A stretch of DNA of 64,000 bases, taken from Pseudoalteromonas gelatinilytica (GTDB lineage: Bacteria > Pseudomonadota > Gammaproteobacteria > Enterobacterales > Alteromonadaceae). The notes under the pieces are model-generated. The model worked only from the letters and a program-made list of their open reading frames with translations. It was not told the origin of the DNA and ran no database searches. How positions within the stretch are numbered: position 1 is the stretch's first letter; each line of letters begins with the position of its first letter. The DNA is taken from contig NZ_LRRU01000008.1 in NCBI RefSeq assembly GCF_001641615.1, positions 1 to 64,000 on the forward strand, in the 5' to 3' direction. Below are positions 48,472-57,950 of this stretch, one piece after another. The position numbers and the translations under genes are program-made.

Positions 48472-50124
48472 ATGTCGATAAAAACTAACTTGTTACTTTC
48501 AAGCCTTGCAGTTGCAAGTACACTCGCTGCATCAAATGCTGTGGCAGCAAGCTGTCAGGGCGAAATTTTTGCAATGAACTCAGGCCGTGGTGAAACCGGT
48601 GTTGTATTTAGCCTAGACGAGCAAAACAAATCGGCTACGGCACATTCAATCGCCCAGTTTAGTTCTGCTGCGATTGCTTATGATGCCTCAACAAACCGTA
48701 CTTATTATGCTTCATCACCTATTCCGTTAGAGTACAAAGTTGATGTAAGTCACCTAGACATCAGTGATGAGCAGTTTTCTCACCTACCAATTCGTGCCGA
48801 TAAATTCAAATATAGTCGCTTGGCCTATTTAGATCATGCTACAGGTGAACATGTTGTGGTTGGTACAACTAAATCTGTAATTGGTATGACATATGATGCA
48901 AGCTCTGATTCACTACTTGCAGTAAGTTTTACCAAGCTTTATAGCATTGATAAAAACACAGGCGAAGCAACTGTGCTGGCTGATTATAGCGACCTTGATG
49001 GCTTGAGCCGCGCTGATTTAGTCATTAAAAATGGCGAGCTTTTACTAATAACCACAACATCTGTTTACAGCATTGACCGCACAAGCTTTGCGGCTACAGA
49101 GCTTTCAAAACACGATTTAATCGCGGTAGGTGGTGCCACAGTAAATAAAAATGGCGACCTTGTGATCAGCCGCTCTGTCATTAACGACCATGGCGATAAA
49201 AACGAATCAAAGCTATACCGTTTAGATCCGTACTCAGGTGAAACCTGCCTTGCAGCAACATTGCCAGTTCGCATTAATGACTTAACGACCAATACGCAAA
49301 ATGCTGTTGCATGTGATGTAGAACCTAGCTGCTCATTACCAAGTGAATTAATCCCTTACTATTCAGAAGCAGTGATTAAACAGCTTGATAGCAACTGGAA
49401 AAACTATGATTTTGGTGACCAAGAGTTTACAGCGCCAGCTGTATTTACCTCTGCGCCAACATTTAATGGTAAACACGGTGGTACAAACCGTTTAACGGAT
49501 GTAACACCAGAAGGTTATTCTGTATCTTTCCAAGAGTGGCAATATCTGCAAGACGGTAACGGTCACCCTAATATTGAGTCATTTGACTTTTTAACAATGG
49601 ACGAAGGTCGTTACACAATGAGCGATGGCACCATTGTTGAAATTGGCAGCTTTACTTTAAACGATACTAAAGCTTTTAAAGCGGTAGAATTTAGCGAAGC
49701 ATTTACTGCAAAACCATATGTATTCTTGCAAACACAAACCTTTAACGGCCCACATACAGTATATACGCGAGTTGCAGGCTTAAATAACGCAGGTTTTAGT
49801 GCCGCATTTTATGAGCAAGATACTCTAAATGAAGGCCACCGTAATGAACGTGTTGCTTACTTTGCGATTCTTCCTGGATCAGGTACAACGGGTACTCTAG
49901 AAACTCGTGCAGGTAATAAGCAATACAGCTTACACCAAGCTGATATAGATCATAACGGGGGCCAAATTGGCGATCATTTCTACCTGATACACGAAGAGCA
50001 ATCTTTAGATGCTGAGGTAGTTCACACTAAAGAGCGAGTACAAGTAATGGATATCGAGGAAGTGAGCCTTGCTCAATCTATTACAAGTAGAGGTCCAGAT
50101 AACTTTAGTATCCGCAGAAAATAA
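48472..50124 (+). CDS. Secreted protein with two H-type-lectin-like repeats
   Basis: A 550-residue secreted protein with a signal peptide of about 26 residues. Residues ~30-280 contain short strand repeats with a propeller-like look. Residues ~305-400 and ~400-475 form two related modules: both have F-x3-F, P-x-VF, QTFNGPH/PTFNGKHGGTNR and a following GYSVSFQEW or GFSAAFYEQ strand. This resembles the H-type lectin domain and is consistent with glycan binding, but no activity is established. The last ~60 residues are acidic with no membrane anchor. The start follows GTGGGATTTACTT. Confidence 0.72.
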   Translation: MSIKTNLLLSSLAVASTLAASNAVAASCQGEIFAMNSGRGETGVVFSLDEQNKSATAHSIAQFSSAAIAYDASTNRTYYASSPIPLEYKVDVSHLDISDEQFSHLPIRADKFKYSRLAYLDHATGEHVVVGTTKSVIGMTYDASSDSLLAVSFTKLYSIDKNTGEATVLADYSDLDGLSRADLVIKNGELLLITTTSVYSIDRTSFAATELSKHDLIAVGGATVNKNGDLVISRSVINDHGDKNESKLYRLDPYSGETCLAATLPVRINDLTTNTQNAVACDVEPSCSLPSELIPYYSEAVIKQLDSNWKNYDFGDQEFTAPAVFTSAPTFNGKHGGTNRLTDVTPEGYSVSFQEWQYLQDGNGHPNIESFDFLTMDEGRYTMSDGTIVEIGSFTLNDTKAFKAVEFSEAFTAKPYVFLQTQTFNGPHTVYTRVAGLNNAGFSAAFYEQDTLNEGHRNERVAYFAILPGSGTTGTLETRAGNKQYSLHQADIDHNGGQIGDHFYLIHEEQSLDAEVVHTKERVQVMDIEEVSLAQSITSRGPDNFSIRRK

Positions 50125-50138
50125 ATACTCCTAAATCT

Positions 50139-50160
50139 AGGCGCCTCAGGGCGCCTTTTT
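50139..50160 (+). terminator. Terminator after lectin-like gene
   Basis: A 7-bp stem AGGCGCC / GGCGCCT with a 4-base loop is followed by TTTTTC, 14 bp after the stop codon. Confidence 0.85.
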
Positions 50161-50257
50161 CTTGCCCAATTAGTAAACTCGCCTTTTCATATACACAAAA
50201 CTCTTTGACATAATTTGTTACATTTATTTGTATTAACATATCACTTTTGCGATGAAT

Positions 50258-50276
50258 GATGATGATAATTATTATC
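50258..50276 (+). promoter_or_regulatory. Fur box upstream of siderophore receptor
   Basis: GATGATGATAATTATTATC matches the 19-base Fur consensus at 17 positions and lies 86 bp before the TonB siderophore receptor start. It predicts iron-repressed expression of that receptor. Confidence 0.8.
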
Positions 50277-50361
50277 AGTTGTGATAACTTACCCGCCAAT
50301 TGTTTCCTTATTAAAAACAATAACCCTATAAAAATTTGCTAAATAACACGCGGAGATAAAA

Positions 50362-52440
50362 ATGAAATTCACTCAGTTGCCTGTTGCAACCGCTATTCTT
50401 TGTGCACTTTACCCTCAAATCAGTTTTGCAGAACAAACGACTGACGTAGAGGCTAATCTCGAAAAAATCGAAATTGTAGGTATTCGACAAAACCGTATTA
50501 GTGAAGGCGCGACAGGTTTAGCGCTAGAAATTGATGAAACTCCGCAATCAATCAGTGTGATCTCTGCTGAGCAATTAAAAAATTATTCTGCTTTTAACAT
50601 TAATGATGCTTTACGCTTAGCGCCAGGTATCAATGTTGAAGAATGGGAAACTAACCGTACCAACTATACATCACGTGGTTTTGAAATTAAGAATACACAA
50701 ATCGATGGGGTTGGGTTACCGAATGATTGGGGCATTGTTACCGGTGCAATGGAAGCATACGGCTACGAAAAAATTGAAGTGATTCGTGGTGCCAACGGCT
50801 TACTTACTGGTGTAGGTAATGCATCGGGCACGCTTAACTATGTACGCAAACGCCCTAAAAACGAAAACGGCGGCGAAATCGGTGTCTCTGTTGGCTCATG
50901 GGATTTTAAACGTTTACAAGCTGACTACTCACTATTATTAACCGAATCAGGTAGTTGGGCTGCTCGTTTTGTGGCTGCTGCAGAAGATAAAGAATCATAT
51001 CTAGATGGCCTTGAGAACAATCGCGAGTTTTTCTCTGCGGTGGTAGATGGGCAGCTTACAGATAACTCAACAGTTACTATCGGTTACTCATATCAAGATG
51101 CAGATACCGATGGCAATACTTGGGGCGGCCTTGTTTATAACTACACAGATGGTACGCAAGCTAAATGGGATGTCAGCGACACAACCACCCAAGAGTGGAC
51201 AATGTGGGACACCATTAACACCTCTGCATTTGTTGAATACAACTATGTTTTTGCAAACGCATGGCAGCTTCAAGCGAGCTACAACTTCCGTGGTTTTGAA
51301 GAGCAAGACAAACTATTTTATGCCAGTGGCAGCATTGATAAAGACACCAATCTTGGTCTAAGTGGTTGGCCGGGTCGTTATGACAGTGAAGTAGATGCTG
51401 ATTTATTTGAAATCAAAGCATTTGGTGCCTTTGAATTGTTTGGTAAAGAGCACCAAGCAAGCTTTGGGGTAAGCCATGCTAAAAGTGATGATGTGATGTA
51501 TCAACACCCGTTTGATTTTGATAATACACCCGCTTATGGACCAACGCCTGCGTTTCCGTACGATTTAGATGCGATCCCAGAACCGGATTGGTTTACGCCA
51601 GTTCTGTATTCAGATATTGAACAAAAGCTAACCCGTTACTTTGGCTCTGCTCAGTTAAATATTACTGATAAATTATTTACCGTGGTTGGTTTTAACGCTA
51701 TTGAATTTGAACGCTCAGGTATGAATGCCGGTGCATCAATCGATAATGACGAAAGCGAGACAAGCCCATATATCGGTTTTACCTATAAGTTAAACGACGA
51801 TTTAAACTTATATGCTAGTTACTCAGATATTTATCAGCCGCAAGAGCAAGCTGATTACAACGGCCAATACTTAGCACCGACTAAAGGCACTAACTTTGAA
51901 ACCGGTGTTAAGGCTTCTTGGTTTGATGATGCCCTAATGACAACATTTGCCTACTTTACTGCAGAGCAAGATAACTTTGCGCAATATGCGGGCCTCACTG
52001 AAGATGGTATTTATTACTATGAAGGCGTGTCTATTGAGTCAGAAGGTTATGAATTTGAAGTCACAGGTAAAATCACCGACGCTATGAATATCGTCGCATC
52101 TTATACGCATATTGATGTAACAGATGAAAATGGTGCCGACACCAATAAATGGGCACCTCGCGATGTTGTTGGTGTAACGGTGGATTATGCACTAACAGAT
52201 GCAGTGGTTGTTGGTTTAAATGGCCGTTGGCAATCTAAAATCGAAAGTACTGATTACAATGTTAAGCAAGGTAGTTACGCGCTACTAAACGCCTTCGCGC
52301 GTTGGAATATTAATGACCAAGTTGCAGTACAAGCTAACGTTAATAATATTACTGATGAGCAGTATATTAATAGCTTACAAACCGTGGGTTATTACGGCGC
52401 GCCAACAAATGGAAGCCTAACTCTGACCTATAAGTTCTAA
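50362..52440 (+). CDS. TonB-dependent siderophore receptor
   Basis: A 692-residue outer-membrane receptor with a signal peptide (~1-23) and a plug domain typical of siderophore receptors: ETPQSISVISAEQLKNY, the NINDALRLAPGI motif and YEKIEVIRGANGLLTGVGNASGTLNYVRKRP. The barrel ends with YKF, the outer-membrane terminus. The similarity is to the FhuA/FpvA-like hydroxamate and mixed siderophore receptors, but the specific ligand is not evident. The start follows GCGGAGATAAAA, and a strong Fur box lies upstream. There is no siderophore biosynthesis gene in the window, so it may import a xenosiderophore. Confidence 0.94.
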   Translation: MKFTQLPVATAILCALYPQISFAEQTTDVEANLEKIEIVGIRQNRISEGATGLALEIDETPQSISVISAEQLKNYSAFNINDALRLAPGINVEEWETNRTNYTSRGFEIKNTQIDGVGLPNDWGIVTGAMEAYGYEKIEVIRGANGLLTGVGNASGTLNYVRKRPKNENGGEIGVSVGSWDFKRLQADYSLLLTESGSWAARFVAAAEDKESYLDGLENNREFFSAVVDGQLTDNSTVTIGYSYQDADTDGNTWGGLVYNYTDGTQAKWDVSDTTTQEWTMWDTINTSAFVEYNYVFANAWQLQASYNFRGFEEQDKLFYASGSIDKDTNLGLSGWPGRYDSEVDADLFEIKAFGAFELFGKEHQASFGVSHAKSDDVMYQHPFDFDNTPAYGPTPAFPYDLDAIPEPDWFTPVLYSDIEQKLTRYFGSAQLNITDKLFTVVGFNAIEFERSGMNAGASIDNDESETSPYIGFTYKLNDDLNLYASYSDIYQPQEQADYNGQYLAPTKGTNFETGVKASWFDDALMTTFAYFTAEQDNFAQYAGLTEDGIYYYEGVSIESEGYEFEVTGKITDAMNIVASYTHIDVTDENGADTNKWAPRDVVGVTVDYALTDAVVVGLNGRWQSKIESTDYNVKQGSYALLNAFARWNINDQVAVQANVNNITDEQYINSLQTVGYYGAPTNGSLTLTYKF

Positions 52441-52449
52441 ACGCTGTTT

Positions 52450-52479
52450 AGAAAAAAGTGTCGCCCGTTTGGACGACAC
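52450..52479 (-). terminator. Terminator of PHB-depolymerase-like gene
   Basis: On the minus strand GTGTCGTCC, loop AAAC and GGGCGACAC form a 9-bp stem (one G-U pair) followed by TTTTTTC. Confidence 0.7.
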
Positions 52480-52486
52480 ACATCTA

Positions 52487-54667
52487 TTAATTAGGGCAAT
52501 TACCTAATTCATAATACCCAGCACTAGTTTGCGCTAAGGTACTGGTATAAAAAGTGTTATAAAGACCGAGGTTATCACCTGAACCCACCGCATAGGCGTA
52601 AGAGCCATTCGTGGTTGCGCGATTTGCTTGCACATGCGCATAGTTGCTTGAGGTGGTTTCAGTGCATTGGTAATCACCATTCGGTGTTGAGTCACACGCA
52701 TCACCCACACCATCTGCATCACTATCTAGCTGATCACTATTGGCTACCAGCGGGCAGTTATCTAGGCTATCACTGACACCATCGCTGTCGGAGTCACTCG
52801 TTTCACCATCAGGAGTGCTGTCACACACATTACCAACCCCGTCATTATCGTTATCGGCTTGATCAGCGTTCGCCACATTCGGGCAATTATCTGCGCCATC
52901 GAGCACACCGTCGTTGTCTGCGTCATTAGTCGGTTCGGTGGTGGTTTTGCATGCCTGCAATGGCCCAGCACAACTTGAATCATCATCAGCAATCCACTGA
53001 CATTGATTTGTGCCCGCTGAATACTCGCGCATAGTAAAGGCTGCGGTTCCAAACGCTAAATAACAGGCAGAATAACCTTCGCCCCAGCTAATATGGCCTT
53101 CGTTGATATGAAGATTGTAATCGCCTGTCACGCCAGCATCGATGACAAAACTAATGCTATCTGTTGATGTAAGCGCAGTATCATCAGTTGCGGTGATCAC
53201 GGCGTTATTATTGCCACCAGCCAAATTGCATTGCTCAGCAAAGTACTCTAGCCCATTCACTGTAGCCGTCACATCACCATTGCTAAAACTGACCACGACA
53301 GTGCTTAAATTTTGATTATCATCAATCACTGTGCCCGTTACCAAAGCGCACTGCCCGTTTACACTAGCCGCAGTGTCACTCAGTAGCGGTGCTGTAGCCG
53401 CAGGCTCTGGTCCAACGCGTACCGTAAGATTAGCTTCATCACCTTGTTTCGCTTCATTATCTGTGGCACTGACACGCACTTCATAAAGTCCATCGCTGAG
53501 TGCACTTGTCACCCCGCTAAAAGTATTATTCGCATCGACTTGCACGTTCAGTGACTCAATTAAGCTTGCCGCGCCACCGGCTAGGCTATACACGTTAATA
53601 TCAACATTCGTTACACTGCCTTCTGGGTCGACTGCACTGCCTGTAATGGTGAGCTGATTATTACTGTCTGTGGCAGTTAAATTACTAATTTCAGGGCCTG
53701 CATTACGATCAACTCGTTTATTATTAGCCGCAAAGTACTCACCGAGATAGGTTGCAAAATTAATACTGTTTGCCGCCACATAATCGCCAGACGCACCTTG
53801 CCCGCCCGACCACGAATGATCCAAATTATTAAACCACAGCATAGCAACCCGATTGTCTTGCCAAAGTGACTGCTCAGCGGTACGCGTTGCATCATCACTT
53901 ATTGTTGTCGTACCTGAAAGTTGATTAACCCCATAAAGGGCAGCAAAGCCATCTGCGTTTTGCTGGTTATAACAGGTATTGACTGTGGTATCGGCAGTAC
54001 CGTGACCAATCACCGCTATTTGTGTCGCAAAATGATCTTTATAACTGCCAGCATAGCTTTCACAGCGGGATACAAAGGTGTTTTCAGACACTGTTTCACA
54101 GGTCGAAATTGCCCCACTTGAACTTGTGCCGATGGTCGGCCCGGCGCTGGGTGCAACCCCGGCAAATACATCAGGCGCTACACAAGCCGTTTGTGCAGCC
54201 ATTGCAGCCCCAGATGATAAACCTGCAATATACACTTGTTTGGGATCAATATTACGCGCTGCATCAGAACTTAATACATTGGCTAAATTAATCAAATTCT
54301 TATAATCGCCAGAGCTTCTATTGATTGCTCCTTGCCAATATGACCAGCAGCTATAACCTGCCTTATTCATAGCATCAGGAACGGCTATTACCATGCCATG
54401 GGCTTCGGCTGCATCTTCAAGATTCGCAGTTAAGTAGTTATTAATGGGTTGTACGCAGCCATGTAATACCAGCATCAAAGAATGGCCATTGCCTATGCTT
54501 GATTGCGTATCAGGAGTGTAAATATGAACATTATTAAAACCGCCAATGCTGACATTTTGCTGCCAACTCCCTGCAAAACTTGGCTGTGAGAAAATAGCAG
54601 CACAGAGCACTGCGAGCGGAGTAAACGACGCTGATTTTCGTTTACATAATTGTGTTACTTTTTGCAT
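52487..54667 (-). CDS. Secreted PHB depolymerase-like esterase with TSP3 repeats
   Basis: A 726-residue secreted esterase. A signal peptide (~1-32) precedes an alpha/beta-hydrolase domain (~40-315) of the extracellular type 1 short-chain polyhydroxyalkanoate depolymerase family: LVLHGCVQ near residue 65, the lipase box GLSSGAAMA near residue 150, GHGTADT with the acidic residue, and DHSW with the catalytic His near residue 280. Immunoglobulin-like regions (~325-525) follow, then two thrombospondin type 3 calcium-binding repeats (DNDGVLDGADNCP type, ~590-670) and a C-terminal module. The substrate could be PHB or another polyester. The start follows AAGGCGATAT. Confidence 0.88.
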   Translation of the reverse strand: MQKVTQLCKRKSASFTPLAVLCAAIFSQPSFAGSWQQNVSIGGFNNVHIYTPDTQSSIGNGHSLMLVLHGCVQPINNYLTANLEDAAEAHGMVIAVPDAMNKAGYSCWSYWQGAINRSSGDYKNLINLANVLSSDAARNIDPKQVYIAGLSSGAAMAAQTACVAPDVFAGVAPSAGPTIGTSSSGAISTCETVSENTFVSRCESYAGSYKDHFATQIAVIGHGTADTTVNTCYNQQNADGFAALYGVNQLSGTTTISDDATRTAEQSLWQDNRVAMLWFNNLDHSWSGGQGASGDYVAANSINFATYLGEYFAANNKRVDRNAGPEISNLTATDSNNQLTITGSAVDPEGSVTNVDINVYSLAGGAASLIESLNVQVDANNTFSGVTSALSDGLYEVRVSATDNEAKQGDEANLTVRVGPEPAATAPLLSDTAASVNGQCALVTGTVIDDNQNLSTVVVSFSNGDVTATVNGLEYFAEQCNLAGGNNNAVITATDDTALTSTDSISFVIDAGVTGDYNLHINEGHISWGEGYSACYLAFGTAAFTMREYSAGTNQCQWIADDDSSCAGPLQACKTTTEPTNDADNDGVLDGADNCPNVANADQADNDNDGVGNVCDSTPDGETSDSDSDGVSDSLDNCPLVANSDQLDSDADGVGDACDSTPNGDYQCTETTSSNYAHVQANRATTNGSYAYAVGSGDNLGLYNTFYTSTLAQTSAGYYELGNCPN

Positions 54668-54842
54668 ATATCGCCTTTATAGTCGTTATCATTGTTGTCT
54701 GTCAGTTGATGACTAACCCAATGTAGTAGAACTATTTAAAAAGCGAACTATAACTATAGTGCTATACAGCCATTAAAAAACAACCCAAAGGTAGCACCAC
54801 TGGATTTATTGTCATTTTCAAAACTAAAGTTAATTTTATTAA

Positions 54843-54875
54843 CAAAGCCAACGTAACTCGTTGGCTTTGCTTTTA
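54843..54875 (-). terminator. Terminator after TonB receptor
   Basis: An 11-bp perfect stem (CAAAGCCAACG / CGTTGGCTTTG) with a 5-base loop lies downstream of the receptor stop on the minus strand. The T-run after it on that strand is TTAATAAAAT-like, so modest. Confidence 0.65.
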
Positions 54876-54888
54876 CTAAGGTATGGGC

Positions 54889-56865
54889 TTAAAAATTAAA
54901 CCCTACTGATAGCCAATAACGACGACCATCTTCAACATATCCGTATTCAGCTTCGGTAATTTCTTTATTAAACAAGTCATAAACACCAAACCCTAACTTA
55001 ATGCTGCGGCTTAAATCGTAGTTACCGCCAATATCAGCCAAGGTGTAATCTGGCGCAATTAAGCTGTCTTGCGACGGGCCTGTTGTCGGCTGGCTTTCTT
55101 CGCCGCGGTAATGAACACGCAGCCACGTACCTAGCTTATCAACCGGGCGCCAATTAACTGAAGTTTGTAAAATATGCTTCGGTAATTGATTAAGTGGGCT
55201 GCCTTTGTATTCACCGGTTTTTTGCTCAGAATCGGTGTAGGTGTAATTGGCACTGACATCAAGCTCACTGGTAATGTCGTAAGATACTGATAACTCAAAA
55301 CCTTGTGTAACGGCTTCATCCACATTGACATAGGTTGTTGGCATCGAACCAAACTGGTTTGGTCCATCCGTACACTGGGTGAGTGGGCACGAAATACGGG
55401 TAATTTTATCTTCAAATTCGTTGTAAAATACGGTGCTTGAAAGCGATAAATCACGGCTGGCATCATAGTAGATACCCATTTCGTAGTTTACTGATTTTTC
55501 AGGGCTTAAATCTGGGTTACCGTAAATATTACCACCTCGACTCACTTGCCCCCAGGCCGCGGTAGATTGACGAATATTCGGCGCTCTAAAGCCTGTAGAG
55601 ATACCCCCTTTTACCGTCAACGATTTAGTCGCTGTATACACACCATACAAACGTGGGCTGAAATGCCCTGAAAAGTTACCATCATGGTCATAACGAAGAC
55701 CCGTTGTGAGTTTAAACTGCTTCGTTGCTGACCACTCATCTTCGGCAAACACTGACCACTGCTCGTTCTCTACATGCGTTAGATCACTAATTTTGTTACT
55801 GGTGTAATCATCAAGCTCTTCTTTTAAATAAGCTGCACCAAGTGTTGCGTTGTGATCAGTAAATGGCAGCGTCCAACTGGTTTGCGCATCGGTATTTTCG
55901 ACGTACATTTCGCGCGAAGTATTATCAAATTTATCGTACTTTAGGTAGCTGCGTGATGAGCCAAAATCATAAAAACCATTATGACTTAGTGAATATGTTT
56001 CTTGGTCGTACTCTGTGGTTGATGACTCTGGGCAGCCATTTCGGCCACAGCTTTCACCTTCAGCTAAAGGAGCAACTGTTTTGCCTAATGTTTCGTCAAG
56101 TTTTTGTTTTGCAGAGCCTACTTCCAGCATGATTTCGTGGTTATCAGAAGGCGTTAAGATAAACTTCGCTTTGATATTGCTTTGCTCTTTGCCACGAAAA
56201 CCTGCTTCAAAATCGTCTTCATCACGCTTTGAAAATTGACCTGATAATTGCATACCTAATAACTCAGGAATTAAGCCACCCGCGGTGAAAAAGCTTCCTT
56301 GGTTAATATTGCCCGATTCACTTGATTCTTGAATCGTGCTATCTAAACGCAGTTCGCCGTACCACTTTTCTGGTGTTTTGCGGGTAATAATATTGATAAC
56401 CCCACCAATTGCATCTGAGCCATATAACGACGACATTGGCCCGCGAATAACCTCAATACGCTCAATTGCCGAAATAGGCGGAGTCCACGCCCCTTCTACA
56501 CCTGGGCCATCGCTGTTTGGGCGTGTTTCGCGTGAGGTTTGACGCTGGCCATCAACTAAAATTAAAGTGTATTGGTTGGCCATACCACGAAGGCTAATAT
56601 CTTTTCTGTCGCCACCACCTGTGACAACCACACCGGGAACATCGGTCATCGCATCGGTTAGATCACGATAAAAACGTTTTTCAAGCTGCTCTCGATCGAT
56701 AACACTGATACTGGCTGGCGCCTCTTTTAGCATTTGCTCGTAACCTGAAGCCGAAACGACGATGACTTCCATATCTTGTTTTTTGTCATCAGCGTATGCA
56801 AAATGGGAAAGACCTGCTAACACAGCAGCGGTGAGTGGTAAAACAGAAGAAACAACCCTCGTCAT
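54889..56865 (-). CDS. TonB-dependent receptor (CirA/FepA-like)
   Basis: A 658-residue receptor with a signal peptide (~1-25) and TonB-box-like MEVIVVSASG. The plug domain (~38-160) has DVPGVVVTGGGDRKDISLRGM and the motif ERIEVIRGPMSSLYGSDAIGGVINIITRK. The barrel ends in VGFNF. The overall pattern matches the FepA/CirA group that imports catecholate siderophores and related compounds. Two cysteines in loops (for example ESCGRNGCPES) may form an extracellular disulfide. The start follows CGGAGTATTATT. A Fur-like box lies upstream, and a divergent LysR gene is 118 bp away. Confidence 0.93.
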   Translation of the reverse strand: MTRVVSSVLPLTAAVLAGLSHFAYADDKKQDMEVIVVSASGYEQMLKEAPASISVIDREQLEKRFYRDLTDAMTDVPGVVVTGGGDRKDISLRGMANQYTLILVDGQRQTSRETRPNSDGPGVEGAWTPPISAIERIEVIRGPMSSLYGSDAIGGVINIITRKTPEKWYGELRLDSTIQESSESGNINQGSFFTAGGLIPELLGMQLSGQFSKRDEDDFEAGFRGKEQSNIKAKFILTPSDNHEIMLEVGSAKQKLDETLGKTVAPLAEGESCGRNGCPESSTTEYDQETYSLSHNGFYDFGSSRSYLKYDKFDNTSREMYVENTDAQTSWTLPFTDHNATLGAAYLKEELDDYTSNKISDLTHVENEQWSVFAEDEWSATKQFKLTTGLRYDHDGNFSGHFSPRLYGVYTATKSLTVKGGISTGFRAPNIRQSTAAWGQVSRGGNIYGNPDLSPEKSVNYEMGIYYDASRDLSLSSTVFYNEFEDKITRISCPLTQCTDGPNQFGSMPTTYVNVDEAVTQGFELSVSYDITSELDVSANYTYTDSEQKTGEYKGSPLNQLPKHILQTSVNWRPVDKLGTWLRVHYRGEESQPTTGPSQDSLIAPDYTLADIGGNYDLSRSIKLGFGVYDLFNKEITEAEYGYVEDGRRYWLSVGFNF

Positions 56866-56890
56866 AATAATACTCCGTGACTTTTTGTTT

Positions 56891-56909
56891 ATAAATGATA
56901 ATAATTAGC
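56891..56909. promoter_or_regulatory. Fur-like box upstream of CirA/FepA-like receptor
   Basis: ATAAATGATAATAATTAGC matches the 19-base Fur consensus at 14 positions, including the central AATGATAAT block. It lies 26 bp upstream of the receptor start, a good position for repression. Confidence 0.6.
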
Positions 56910-56983
56910 GTTTGCATACTAATGAGAAGTCCCGATTTTCACAATTTACGATTTCTTAAAACTGAATTAAGAAGGCCTGAACC

Positions 56984-57892
56984 ATGAATTCCAAGCTGAT
57001 CAAAACATTGCGTGTATTTTCTCGTACTGTTGAAACGGGCAATATGAGCAGTGCAGCTGCAGAGTTATCGATGACCACATCGGCTGTCAGTCAACACATT
57101 AAGCAATTAGAGCAAGAAATCGGGTTAAGCCTATTTAACCGCAGCCCACGTGAACTCACATTAACCGAAGCAGGCCACTTGTATTATCAAAGCTGTTTGA
57201 AAATGTTGGCACTGGCTGATCAAGCCAGTACACAGTTACAACACTTACAAAATAAACCCAGTGGTGAGCTCAAATTAGTTGCGCCTGTGGGATTTGGTGG
57301 CGGCCTATTAAGCGAGCCATTAGATCGCTTAATCAACGAGTTTGATGATTTACGTATTCAGTTAATTTTGACTGATGAGCCAATTGATATGATCAAATGC
57401 GGCGCTGATCTAGCGATTGCGATTGGCCCATTAACTGACTCTAACCTCGTTGCTCGTAAGTTAGCTACTTGGCCGTTAAAGCTATGTGCTCATAAAGACC
57501 ATGCAATTAGCAAACTTGATAAGGCCAGTTGGGAAGATCTAGGTAACTTTGCCCGTATCGCGCACAGCAACGCCGACAGTAATGCGTTTAACCCGTTAAC
57601 GCTGGCAAGTAAGCCATTACCAAAAGCAAAAATCACCGTAAATAATATGCAAAGCTTAATTAAATTAGTGTGTGATGGTGTTGGCTATGGCGTGCTACCA
57701 GAGCCAGAAGTAAGGCATTTATTAAAATCGAAAGAGCTGGTTGAAATTGCACCCGAATGGGCAATGCCAAATTACACTGTTTATGCCGTGACTCCAGCGA
57801 GAGACAGCTTAGCGGCAAAAACAAAAACCGCCATTGATACATTAAGACTGTGCTTTAACCATGTGTCTAAGCAAGTTGAATTAGTTGATTAA
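56984..57892 (+). CDS. LysR-family regulator
   Basis: A 302-residue LysR-type regulator with an N-terminal winged helix-turn-helix (~5-65, SAAAELSMTTSAVSQHIKQLE) and a C-terminal substrate-binding domain (~90-290). It is divergent from the TonB receptor at 54889, so that gene is a possible target, but LysR proteins often act elsewhere. The start follows AAGGCCTGAACC. Confidence 0.92.
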   Translation: MNSKLIKTLRVFSRTVETGNMSSAAAELSMTTSAVSQHIKQLEQEIGLSLFNRSPRELTLTEAGHLYYQSCLKMLALADQASTQLQHLQNKPSGELKLVAPVGFGGGLLSEPLDRLINEFDDLRIQLILTDEPIDMIKCGADLAIAIGPLTDSNLVARKLATWPLKLCAHKDHAISKLDKASWEDLGNFARIAHSNADSNAFNPLTLASKPLPKAKITVNNMQSLIKLVCDGVGYGVLPEPEVRHLLKSKELVEIAPEWAMPNYTVYAVTPARDSLAAKTKTAIDTLRLCFNHVSKQVELVD

Positions 57893-57906
57893 CTCTCATC
57901 AAGGAT

Positions 57907-57937
57907 AATACCCATTTGACGTATGCGGATGGGTATT
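57907..57937. terminator. Bidirectional hairpin between LysR and LysE genes
   Basis: A 9-bp stem AATACCCAT / ATGGGTATT with a 13-base loop lies between two convergent stop codons. Confidence 0.55.
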
Positions 57938-57950
57938 CTCCAAATTAGCG

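Noticed and set aside
54668-54720. Possible Fur box before the PHB-depolymerase-like gene
   Set aside because: Only a short stretch resembling AATGATAA is present, well below the match of the other sites.
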